Assembly: GCA_005883245.1 (NCBI GenBank)
Contig: VAXT01000104.1
Location: 1 to 6,648 of the forward strand
Direction: 5' to 3'
Source: Actinomycetota bacterium
Lineage (GTDB): Bacteria; Actinomycetota; Thermoleophilia; Gaiellales; Gaiellaceae
Length of the DNA: 6,648 nucleotides
Shown here piece after piece: positions 1 to 5,793 of this stretch. The position numbers and the translations under genes were made by a program. The notes beneath the pieces are model-generated. The model had not been told where the DNA came from and did not search any database. It saw only the letters and a list, made by a program, of their open reading frames with translations. The stretch's first letter is position 1. Each line of letters begins with the position of its first letter.

Positions 1-1166
1 CCGGCGAGGTCGAGGTCGGGCTGGATTGAGACGGCGGCGATCGGCGTCCGCACCCGGCGGTTCCGCCTGCCGGCGCAGACGGCGTCGTACGGGAGCGTCG
101 TCGTTCCGTCCCTCAGCTCGCCGCGGACGATCTGGCTGTACCAGACGTCCATTGCGCCGGCGGCGAACGTGAACGTCTGGCCGAGCGGGCTGAGCGCGCC
201 GAACGTGACCGGCTTGGCCAGATAGAGGCTGCCGAAGAAGCCTGAGTTGACGACGATGGCGTTGTCGTAGGTGTAGTGGCCACGGAGGTAGCCGGTGTTA
301 CATGGATCCGGGACGTACTTCTCGCCTGTCGCCGTGCCTGCACCGAGGGTGAGCCCTCGCCACGCCGGCGACCACGGCGCGGGGCTCGTCGTCGTGCTCA
401 GGTCGAGCACGTAGCCCGTGCCCTCGATGACCAGGCCGGTGTCTCCGAGGAGCCAGGGTCCGTGGGCCCGGTCTGGCGCGTCGACGTAGTAGTCGCAGGT
501 GGGAGACAGCGCGATCTGCCCGAGGTCGATCGTGGCCGGCCCGCACGAGTCGGCATCCGTGATTCCACCGGGCAGCCTCACCGTCGCGGTCGCAGTCGAC
601 CGGTGGGGCGTCAGCTCGAGCGAGGAGATGACGAGCACGAACCCGTCGATGACGATCTCGATCGGGCCGCGGTACGGGCCGGCGACTGTGTATTTGACCG
701 AACCGTCGACGACCCGTGCGTCGGCGAGGCTGACGGTGAGCTTGCTGAACTCGACGGCGTAACCGCCGGCGCGCGGGTCGGAGTCGAGCCAGTCGCGCAC
801 ACCGCGGCCAAGCGACACGATCTCCTGGAGATCGGCCCGGTCGACGGCGAACGGGAGTGGGACGGTGTCGCCGAGCGCGACGCCGGGCCGTAGTCGCTGT
901 GCGTCGGGGAGGCTGATCTCCGTCTGAGGATGGAGAACCTCGGTGACGACCTCCAGGCTGTGTGTGAGGGCTCGTGCCTCGGGATGGAGGTGGATGCCCG
1001 GGTGGATGGGCGGCTGGGCGCACGGCAGGTGCAGCCAGGCCTTGCCGGCGACCCCGCGAAGCAGCCCGGTCTCGCGGTCCAGCCGGCCACGCGTGAGCTC
1101 CGCAACCTCAAGCTCGAAGTCGCCGACACGCCAGGCACGCGGAATCTCGTGTCCGTCGAACAACAT
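1..1166 (-). CDS. Unrecognised beta-rich protein, C-terminus beyond left edge
   Basis: I do not recognise this family. The frame is open without a stop from an ATG at 1166 to the left edge, giving 388 visible codons. The ATG is chosen because AAGGTGGG (1173-1180) sits at good spacing; an in-frame ATG at 1187 lacks such a site. The protein begins MLFDGHEIPRAWRVGDFELE and has no signal peptide or membrane segment. Residues 1-150 are mixed and charged. From about 150 onward the sequence is rich in alternating Thr/Val/Gly/Tyr, as in beta-sandwich or surface-fibre proteins (for example around 157-200 and 290-335), with cysteines at 49, 208, 224, 289 and 364. Third-position GC bias and the absence of stops over 1.1 kb support real coding. 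The nearest upstream item is an ABC-ATPase remnant in the same orientation. A phage or extracellular structural role is possible, but this is only a guess from composition. Confidence 0.72.
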   Translation of the reverse strand, partial: MLFDGHEIPRAWRVGDFELEVAELTRGRLDRETGLLRGVAGKAWLHLPCAQPPIHPGIHLHPEARALTHSLEVVTEVLHPQTEISLPDAQRLRPGVALGDTVPLPFAVDRADLQEIVSLGRGVRDWLDSDPRAGGYAVEFSKLTVSLADARVVDGSVKYTVAGPYRGPIEIVIDGFVLVISSLELTPHRSTATATVRLPGGITDADSCGPATIDLGQIALSPTCDYYVDAPDRAHGPWLLGDTGLVIEGTGYVLDLSTTTSPAPWSPAWRGLTLGAGTATGEKYVPDPCNTGYLRGHYTYDNAIVVNSGFFGSLYLAKPVTFGALSPLGQTFTFAAGAMDVWYSQIVRGELRDGTTTLPYDAVCAGRRNRRVRTPIAAVSIQPDLDLA

Positions 1167-1172
1167 GGCTGA

Positions 1173-1180
1173 CCCACCTT
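1173..1180 (-). promoter_or_regulatory. Shine-Dalgarno AAGGTGGG that sets the start at 1166
   Basis: On the minus strand AAGGTGGG lies upstream of the ATG at 1166, with the AGGTGG core about 7 nt from the start codon. It decides between this ATG and the in-frame ATG at 1187, which has no comparable site. Confidence 0.6.
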
Positions 1181-1205
1181 CAACCATCGACTCGGTGTCC
1201 AGTAT

Positions 1206-1399
1206 CTACGAGATCGCGTTGCCCGTCTTGAGGTCGAAGAAGTACAGCCGGTCGACATCGATGCCGATCGCGACCGGCTCGCCGCCGTTGCCGCGGTGCG
1301 TCCCGGTGAACCGTGCCCGGACCGCGTGCGGAGATCGGCTGCCGCCGCTTCCAGCTCCTCCACGGCGCTCTCGTCGGCTTCCTTCGCGACCTCGAAGCA
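1206..1399 (-). pseudogene. Frameshifted C-terminal remnant of a UgpC/MalK-type ABC-transporter ATPase
   Basis: The minus strand ends with DVDRLYFFDLKTGNAI and a TAG stop at 1206-1208. This closely resembles the end of the TOBE region in sn-glycerol-3-phosphate/sugar ABC-transporter ATPases, whose tails typically read 'vdt.rLhFFDpeTG.aI'. Just upstream, in another frame, is FEVAKEADESAVEELEAA (about 1345-1396). It resembles the linker that precedes this tail in actinobacterial members of the family. Joining the two needs a one-base frameshift at about 1318-1340. The nucleotide-binding domain (Walker A, signature, Walker B) is absent, so only some 60 residues of a roughly 370-residue protein survive. 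The stop lies 39 bp upstream of the start of the next gene. Family assignment rests on memory of the tail motif and not on alignment, so it is moderate. Confidence 0.5.
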
Positions 1400-1480
1400 C
1401 CTGATCGGAGAGCACCGGCGCGACGCAAATCCGTGTATTCAAGCTCTGGGCGACCTGCTCCTACCGACCCTCATTACTCC

Positions 1481-1526
1481 CTGCTTGCCATGCAGAAGGT
1501 CGTGGGTTCGAGTCCATCATCCGCTT
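1481..1526 (+). pseudogene. Isolated 3' half of tRNA-Gly(GCC), attachment-site-like
   Basis: The segment begins with a perfect anticodon arm, CTGC-TTGCCAT-GCAG, whose anticodon is GCC (glycine). It continues through a variable loop AAGGTC, a T-arm GTGGG-TTCGAGT-CC.AT and an acceptor 3' strand CATCCGC plus T. One C appears to be missing from the 3' side of the T stem. No D-arm and no matching 5' acceptor strand (GCGGATG) precede it; the upstream bases (about 1440-1480) do not fold as a tRNA. It is therefore not a working tRNA. Such 3' tRNA fragments are typical of the distal att repeat left by integrases that target tRNA genes. In that model the intact tRNA-Gly would lie to the left in the same orientation. 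No integrase is visible in the window. Confidence 0.7.
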
Positions 1527-1563
1527 GAAGAAAACCTTGTAAATACGGTGTTCTCATGGGTCA

Positions 1564-1589
1564 AGAAGGCCCGCCGGAGCGGGCCTTCT
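1564..1589. terminator. Strong hairpin, probable bidirectional terminator
   Basis: AGAAGGCCCGC and GCGGGCCTTCT form a perfect 11-bp stem around a CGGA tetraloop. The stem is GC-rich at its core, with A/T at the base on both sides. The following T-tract is weak on either strand (CTTCTCATT on plus, CTTCTTGA on minus), which is common in high-GC actinobacteria. It lies 55 bp beyond the stop of the minus-strand secreted-protein gene and 38 bp beyond the plus-strand tRNA fragment, so it can serve both directions. The flanking bases 1527-1563 are markedly AT-richer than the surroundings. Confidence 0.75.
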
Positions 1590-1644
1590 CATTCAGCCAG
1601 ATCGTTTGGGCTAGTGGCCCAGCTAACTACCTGAGTCGGCTCTC

Positions 1645-2613
1645 CTAATTGGGAACGACGTCTCCTGGCCCAGCTTGCAGGATGGTCCCGTTCCGAGTGT
1701 TACTGAACAGCAACGTGGGCTGGCCGGAGATAGTCGTGAAGAGCAGGCCACGCGCATTGAACGCACCGGAAATCGTCCCAACGACGACACCGTCGCGATT
1801 GACGACATCGATGGCCCCTCGGTTGAGGGTGACAAACAGATCTCCACCGTACTTCTTCCACTCCTTCGGGGCGAATGCAATCTGCCGCAGGCTGTTTTGG
1901 CCCGCGTTCGCGTCGAGCGGAATGGTCGTGAACAGCCTGATGTTCCCGACCGTATCGACGGTATAGATCCCGGCACCATTTGCATCCGAAACGAAGAGCG
2001 ACGGTCCGCCTACCTCCCCGAAGCTCGCCTTGGCAAGAGCAGCGCCGAATGGAATGACGCGCGGAAACGCCGAGAAGGTCGCGAGTGTGCCGACCCCTCC
2101 ACTGGGCGTGAAGTAGTCAACAGATCCCGGAATCGAAGGTACCGCGTCGATACCTCCCTGGTTCGTGACGAGGACGTCTCCGCTTCGCGACCCGAAGCTG
2201 GGTGTGAGCACGGCTTCAGTCCATACTCCCTGTGTTTGCGCGGAGTGGTACGGCGTCAAGACGCCAGTGGTCGTGTCCATCGTGTACGCAACAGCGGCGC
2301 CCCCCGGTGCAGCGTCAGCCCCGACGGCGAGGAACTTGCCGCCCACGCCGGTGAACGTCGAGGGCAAGATCAGGCCGCCGCGCCAGGTGACCGTGGACAG
2401 GTTCGCGACCTGCGAGGCGCTTCCTCCGGCCGTAGGCACCTTCCAGATCGGACCGTCCGCGTCGGTGACGAAGAGGCCGGATGCTGTCGGGGTGATGCTC
2501 TCCGGCGTGCTCATACCGGCGGCGAACACGGTGATGGCCGCGGAGGCGGCTGTGACGAGGAGCGCCGAAGCGAGCACCCCGAGAACCAGCAACTTCGAAA
2601 GTCGAAGTCTCAT
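1645..2613 (-). CDS. Secreted beta-propeller-like (SMP-30/NHL-like) protein of unknown function
   Basis: The product has 322 residues and an N-terminal Sec signal peptide: basic MRLRLSK, a hydrophobic stretch to about residue 22, and an A-S-A cleavage motif at 23-25. It should be exported. The mature part contains recurring units of the type 'LFV(S/T)D..G.I..V...G', at about 47-66, 145-180, 205-230, 256-280 and 300-318. This pattern suggests blades of a beta-propeller, as in NHL, SMP-30 and Vgb-like proteins. No catalytic motif stands out and no ligand can be named. The ATG at 2613 is preferred because GGGAG lies 4 nt upstream and the signal peptide starts there; a TTG at 2649 would add 12 residues that spoil the n-region. 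Base composition looks less GC-rich than the F420 genes. It stands alone, with a terminator hairpin downstream, so it is probably monocistronic. Confidence 0.85.
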   Translation of the reverse strand: MRLRLSKLLVLGVLASALLVTAASAAITVFAAGMSTPESITPTASGLFVTDADGPIWKVPTAGGSASQVANLSTVTWRGGLILPSTFTGVGGKFLAVGADAAPGGAAVAYTMDTTTGVLTPYHSAQTQGVWTEAVLTPSFGSRSGDVLVTNQGGIDAVPSIPGSVDYFTPSGGVGTLATFSAFPRVIPFGAALAKASFGEVGGPSLFVSDANGAGIYTVDTVGNIRLFTTIPLDANAGQNSLRQIAFAPKEWKKYGGDLFVTLNRGAIDVVNRDGVVVGTISGAFNARGLLFTTISGQPTLLFSNTRNGTILQAGPGDVVPN

Positions 2614-2784
2614 CTCTCTCCCATCTGAGGAGTACTTATGCGCGCTCAAGGACGGAGGGGAAAGACGAGAACAAGAATGCGTAGTCCCAACTCAGCAAGC
2701 CCCGTGCCGCAGCTCGGACAGCGCGTAGGGCACCGAGCTCCGCAGGAGGCTACAGCACACCGATCAACCCCGCACGTTGAGCTT

Positions 2785-2806
2785 CACATCAAGCCCTCTA
2801 GATGTG
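2785..2806. promoter_or_regulatory. Inverted repeat CACATC-N10-GATGTG, possible operator
   Basis: A perfect 6-bp inverted repeat with a 10-bp spacer spans 22 bp, about two helical turns, which suits a dimeric repressor. It lies between two divergent genes, about 170 bp from one start and 195 bp from the other. A 6-bp match of this kind can occur by chance in 386 bp, so the regulatory reading is speculative. Confidence 0.2.
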
Positions 2807-2820
2807 GCGGCTGTCGCAAC

Positions 2821-2880
2821 GGCTGCAATGGCTGCAATGGCTGCACTCGGCGTTCGCTCGGCTTCGCTGGCGTTCGCTCG
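2821..2880. repeat. Short tandem repeats: three 9-mers, then a duplicated decamer
   Basis: GGCTGCAAT occurs at 2821-2829 and 2830-2838, with GGCTGCACT at 2839-2847; a diverged relative, GGCTGTCGCAAC, precedes them. They are followed by CGTTCGCTCG at 2851-2860 and again at 2871-2880, separated by the related GCTTCGCTGG. The whole block looks like slippage-generated low-complexity DNA in a non-coding region. It is too short and irregular for a CRISPR array. Confidence 0.7.
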
Positions 2881-2973
2881 CCGGACCAAAAGCCGCAGCA
2901 AACCGGAGAAGGGCGAGGTGACGGAGGGCTATTCCGGATAGACCGGTCCCTCGACCGGGCGCGCTGACGGCGC

Positions 2974-2994
2974 GAGGCGGCTTAAGATCGCCTC
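2974..2994 (+). promoter_or_regulatory. Hairpin GAGGCG-N9-CGCCTC enclosing a -10-like TAAGAT
   Basis: A perfect 6-bp inverted repeat flanks the loop GCTTAAGAT, which contains TAAGAT (2983-2988), a fair match to the actinobacterial -10 TANNNT. The right arm ends 5 nt before the GTG at 3000. No well-placed -35 box is visible. If TAAGAT is the -10, transcription would begin within a few bases of the start codon, giving a leaderless or nearly leaderless mRNA. That would explain the missing Shine-Dalgarno. The inverted repeat would then act as an operator over the promoter and not as an RNA hairpin. Two further small stems (CCGGT/ACCGG at 2943-2958, CGCGC/GCGCG at 2960-2974) lie just upstream. Confidence 0.3.
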
Positions 2995-2999
2995 TTCCC

Positions 3000-4442
3000 G
3001 TGACCAGGGTGAAGGCCACCGTCCTCAGCGACGCGAGCGCGCGGTCGTTGGTGCAGGCCCTCGTGTCCGCGTTTGCGCAGGCGAGCGGGATTCCAGCAGA
3101 CGACGCGCGACGGCTGGAGGCGGTCGTCGACGGCTTCGTCGGCTTCACGCTCGAGCACGCCTATCCGGACGACGACCTGGGAGAGATCGAGGTGAAGCTG
3201 GAGGCGGATGCCGACCTCGTCCACGTCACCGTCCACGACTGGGGGCTCCCGTTGCGGAGCGCGGGCGGCGTCTTCGGGCCACTCCCGGAGCCGCTGGCCG
3301 CGATCGAGCTGGACGCGCAGGGCGTGCAGCTCCTGAACCTCGCGTCCGGCGGAAAGCGTCTGGTGGCGGACGTTCCCGCGCGCTCGACCGGGGACGACCA
3401 CGCGCGGCGTCACCACCTCGAGGAGGCCGCGCCACTCGCGGGCTCGGATCTGCCCGAAGCGATCGAGATCAGAGGCGCGAGCGCCGACGACGCTGAGGCA
3501 ATCGCGCAGCTCCTCTACGAGAACTACCACCTGAGCTACGTGCACGCGGACTTCTATCTGCCGCGGTTCTTGATCGCGGCGCTCGCGACCGGCGAGCTCC
3601 TGTCCGCAGTTGCGGTCCACGACGGACGGGTGGTCGGGCACCACGCTCTGATGCCGCGTCCAGGTGTTCCCTCCGCCGAGACGGGCGCCGCAGTCGTCCA
3701 CTCCGCCTATCGCGGCCTGGGGCTCTTCGGCCTGCTGTTCGAGCACACGCTGGGCGCGGCGGTCGGGCAGGGCCTTGCCTCCGTCTTCGGGGATGCGGTC
3801 ACAATCCATCCCTTCAGCCAGCGTGCGGAGGCCTCGCACGGCTATCACGAGACGGCGCTTCAGCTCGGCATGGTCCCCGCACAGACGACGATGCGTGGGT
3901 TCGGCAGCGGCGGGCCGCGGCGGCGAACGGCGACCCTGCGCTCGTACCGTCCCCTTGACAGGCGCCCACGCCGCGCGGCCCTGCCTGGCGCGTATCGCGA
4001 GCTGCTCGAACGCATCTACGCGAACGTCGGGTTGACGATCGAGCCCGGCGCCGAGCGGGCTCCGGTCGAGGGCGATGCGGTGGCGGCCGACCTCGACAAG
4101 CCGCGCGCCCTCGGATTCCTGCGGCTGCGGCGCTGGGACGAGGCTAGTGCCGCCGCGTTGAGGCAAGAGGTGCGTCATTTGCTCTCGCGGCACGCCGACG
4201 TCGTCTACGCCGACGTCGACCTGGCGGCCGTGCAGGACGTCGACGAGGCCACGGCGGCGTTGAACGAACTCGGCTTCTTCGTGTCGGGGCTGATCCTGCA
4301 CGGCCCGGAAGGCCACGACCACCTGCGGCTGCAGCTCCTCGATTCCACGGAGATCGAGCTCGAGGACATCGTCTGCGACTCGTCGTTCGCCCAGGCGCTA
4401 CGGCAAGACGTCCTGGAGGACAAGAGCCGCGTCAACGCATAG
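3000..4442 (+). CDS. RsbW-like ATPase-fold domain fused to a GNAT acetyltransferase
   Basis: The protein has 480 residues and no signal peptide. Residues 1-128 follow the anti-sigma/RsbW-type HATPase fold: an N-box region at 41-55 ending in LEHAY, a G1-like D80-W-G-L-P84, and a G2-like GVQLLNLAS from 108. The usual N-box Glu and Asn (as in 'E..tNAieHAY') are Gly and Phe here, so ATP binding is doubtful. Residues 155-300 form a GNAT domain with an acetyl-CoA loop at AYRGLGLFGLLFEH (R238-G-L-G241), followed by HPFSQRA at 270-276. Residues 320-465 are a further alpha/beta region without a recognised motif. GTG 3000 gives the longest frame; GTG 3009 is an alternative, and neither has a good ribosome site. 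The substrate is unknown. The fusion suggests acetyl transfer controlled by a sensory or partner-binding module, which is inference. The gene converges on cofE, with 11 bp between stops. Confidence 0.85.
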   Translation: MTRVKATVLSDASARSLVQALVSAFAQASGIPADDARRLEAVVDGFVGFTLEHAYPDDDLGEIEVKLEADADLVHVTVHDWGLPLRSAGGVFGPLPEPLAAIELDAQGVQLLNLASGGKRLVADVPARSTGDDHARRHHLEEAAPLAGSDLPEAIEIRGASADDAEAIAQLLYENYHLSYVHADFYLPRFLIAALATGELLSAVAVHDGRVVGHHALMPRPGVPSAETGAAVVHSAYRGLGLFGLLFEHTLGAAVGQGLASVFGDAVTIHPFSQRAEASHGYHETALQLGMVPAQTTMRGFGSGGPRRRTATLRSYRPLDRRPRRAALPGAYRELLERIYANVGLTIEPGAERAPVEGDAVAADLDKPRALGFLRLRRWDEASAAALRQEVRHLLSRHADVVYADVDLAAVQDVDEATAALNELGFFVSGLILHGPEGHDHLRLQLLDSTEIELEDIVCDSSFAQALRQDVLEDKSRVNA

Positions 4443-4453
4443 CTTCGTCGTCG

Positions 4454-5182
4454 TTACGGAAAGAGGTTGCGGTCCGGAGGCATCACGATCTCTTGCGCTC
4501 GGCTGTCGCCGGGCACATCGATCCCTCGCACGATCGCGACCGGGGTGCGGTCGAGCTTGCCCATGACGAGCTCGGCGGCGCCGGCGATCTCGTCGGCGAT
4601 CGCGATCACGGTCGACTTCAGCTCGTAGCCGGTCGGGTCGCGCTCGCCCTTCAGGTCGCGCAGCACCTCGACGCCCGCGGCTCCGATCGCCACGTCCGTC
4701 GTCCCTTGGCGCCATGGGCGGCCGAACGAGTCGCTGACGACGACTCCCACCTCACGGCCCGTCAGCTCGCGCAGACGCTCGCGGAGGCGGTCAGCGGATC
4801 CGTCCGGATCGAGCGGGAGCAGAACGAGCGTGCCCGGCTCCGGCGCGTTCGACGCATCGACGCCCGCCGAGGCGCAGACGAAGCCATGGGGCGTCTCGGC
4901 GATGACCAGAGAGCCCCGGGTGCGGACGATGTGCTTCGCCTCCTGAAGGACCACCTCGATTCGGCTCGCGTCGCCCTCTCCGGCGAGCTCGCGCGCGCGG
5001 GCCGAGGGCTCGACCTCGTCCAGCCTTACGATACGGCCTTCGACCTTCGAGACGGCCTTCTGCGCGACGACGAGCACGTCACGGTCCTGCAGCTCGGCTC
5101 GTTCGGCGACGAGACGGGCAAGGTCGTCACCCTCACGGAGCTCGGGCAGCCCGCGCACGGCGGAGATCATCAGCTCGGTCAC
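4454..5182 (-). CDS. cofE: Coenzyme F420-0:L-glutamate ligase (CofE)
   Basis: CofE adds L-glutamate residues to F420-0 using GTP and a divalent metal, making F420-1, F420-2 and longer forms in the cytoplasm. The 242-residue product carries the family's signatures: AQKAVSKVEGR at 40-50, SAGVDASN at 105-112, SDSFGRPWRQG at 150-160 with TTDVAIGAAG following, and YELKSTVIAIADEIAGAAEL at 186-205 followed by VMGK. The length fits stand-alone archaeal and bacterial CofE. Mycobacterial FbiB has an extra C-terminal FMN-binding reductase domain of about 200 residues, which is missing here. The GTG start at 5182 overlaps the npdG stop by 4 bp (GTGA), so translation is probably coupled. It is the last visible gene of the operon, ending 11 bp from the convergent neighbour, with no clear terminator between them. 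Confidence 0.96.
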   Translation of the reverse strand: MTELMISAVRGLPELREGDDLARLVAERAELQDRDVLVVAQKAVSKVEGRIVRLDEVEPSARARELAGEGDASRIEVVLQEAKHIVRTRGSLVIAETPHGFVCASAGVDASNAPEPGTLVLLPLDPDGSADRLRERLRELTGREVGVVVSDSFGRPWRQGTTDVAIGAAGVEVLRDLKGERDPTGYELKSTVIAIADEIAGAAELVMGKLDRTPVAIVRGIDVPGDSRAQEIVMPPDRNLFP

Positions 5183-5793
5183 AGCCCGACAATCTGCAGG
5201 CCGGCGCGACCGCGGTAGCGGCGGTTGAGGTTGACGATCACGGCGGTCATGCCCTCGAGCGCGCGGGCGCTCGCGAGGGAACCTGCATCGAGCGCGCGGC
5301 CGGTAACGAGCGTTGCGGCGAGCTCGAGCGCGGCCGCCTTGGCCGTCTCGTCGTCGCCGCAGACGAGCGCGTCGCCTTCCGCCTTGCCGCCCGCGAGCGT
5401 GGACGCCGCCAGGGAGTGGAGCCCCGCCAGGACGGGGCCGCGAAGCACCTGCTGCGTCCGTTCGGCCAGGGACAGCGGATCGCCGGCCGGGAGCGCGGAG
5501 CGCTGCTCGAAGCGGAGCTCGCTGGCGACGCTGAGGACGGGCGTCTCGCCGATCGCGTCGGCGAGCTGGGCGGCCGTCGAGGGCGCGGCCGCTGCCTCGA
5601 CGGAGAGAACGACGAGATCGACGCCTGCGACGGCATCGGCGTTCACGAGCCCGCGGGCGCCGACCTCGGCGGCGGTGGCCGCCGCGCGGCCTGGGTCGCG
5701 CGAGCCGATGGTCACGTCCAGGCCCGCGTCGACGAGCCTTCGCGCTAGCGCCGAGCCGAAGGCGCCCGTGCCGCCGAGCACCGCGACCTTCAT
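5179..5793 (-). CDS. npdG: F420H2:NADP oxidoreductase (NpdG)
   Basis: This enzyme transfers hydride between NADPH and F420, supplying F420H2 or NADPH according to need. The 204-residue product starts with a Rossmann motif, VAVLGGTGAFG (3-13), and has the NADP-phosphate-binding SR pair at 31-32 after the second strand. The C-terminus carries the conserved ALEGMTAVIVNLNRRYR (178-194) and ends GLQIVGL, close to the usual '..G..ITGL' ending. Length matches the family (about 200-230). The ATG at 5793 overlaps the cofD stop by 4 bp (ATGA) and has GGAGGGG 7 nt upstream. The same frame stays open far upstream, antisense-like through cofD, but that extension is arginine-rich noise. Placement between cofD and cofE links cofactor synthesis to its use. 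Related family members include reductases fused to other F420 enzymes, but no fusion is seen here. Confidence 0.94.
   Translation of the reverse strand: MKVAVLGGTGAFGSALARRLVDAGLDVTIGSRDPGRAAATAAEVGARGLVNADAVAGVDLVVLSVEAAAAPSTAAQLADAIGETPVLSVASELRFEQRSALPAGDPLSLAERTQQVLRGPVLAGLHSLAASTLAGGKAEGDALVCGDDETAKAAALELAATLVTGRALDAGSLASARALEGMTAVIVNLNRRYRGRAGLQIVGL

Larger units (their letters stand above)
2614..2999. other. Divergent intergenic region, no gene seen
   Basis: These 386 bp separate the divergent starts at 2613 (minus) and 3000 (plus) and should hold the promoters of both genes. Short open frames exist here but lack ribosome sites, actinobacterial codon bias or recognisable products. The visible structure consists of tandem 9-mers and repeated decamers (2821-2880), a 6-10-6 inverted repeat (2785-2806), and three consecutive small hairpins (2943-2994). 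I found no convincing -35/-10 pair for the minus-strand gene. Confidence 0.6.

Noticed and set aside
298..1023. Alternative minus-strand frames and plus-strand frames within 1-1166
   Set aside because: They are Arg/Pro/Ser-rich, as expected of off-frame reading. The frame starting at 1166 is continuous to the edge and has a ribosome site.
1440..1526. Complete tRNA-Gly gene
   Set aside because: No D-arm or 5' acceptor strand precedes the anticodon arm, and the T stem lacks a base.
1675..2628. Plus-strand open frame opposite the secreted protein (317 codons)
   Set aside because: It is highly charged, without domain logic, and fully antisense to a gene with a signal peptide, blade-like repeats and ribosome site.
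2614..2649. TTG start at 2649 for the secreted protein
   Set aside because: It adds 12 residues ahead of the signal peptide and has no ribosome site, whereas ATG 2613 has GGGAG just upstream.
2821..2880. CRISPR array
   Set aside because: Units are 9-10 bp, contiguous or nearly so, with no unique spacers of 25-40 bp and no cas genes.
2638..2967. Small plus-strand gene in the divergent intergenic region
   Set aside because: It has no ribosome site, its composition is Arg/Gly/Cys-rich from the tandem repeats, and it has no recognisable product.
2982..4322. Long minus-strand open frame opposite the HATPase-GNAT gene (446 codons)
   Set aside because: It is an antisense shadow produced by GC-rich codon bias. 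The product is Arg/Gln/Val-rich with no motif, while the plus-strand product has clear domains.
4493..5218. Plus-strand open frame opposite cofE
   Set aside because: CofE signatures on the minus strand are unambiguous; this is a bias-driven shadow with low-complexity Arg/His/Asp content.
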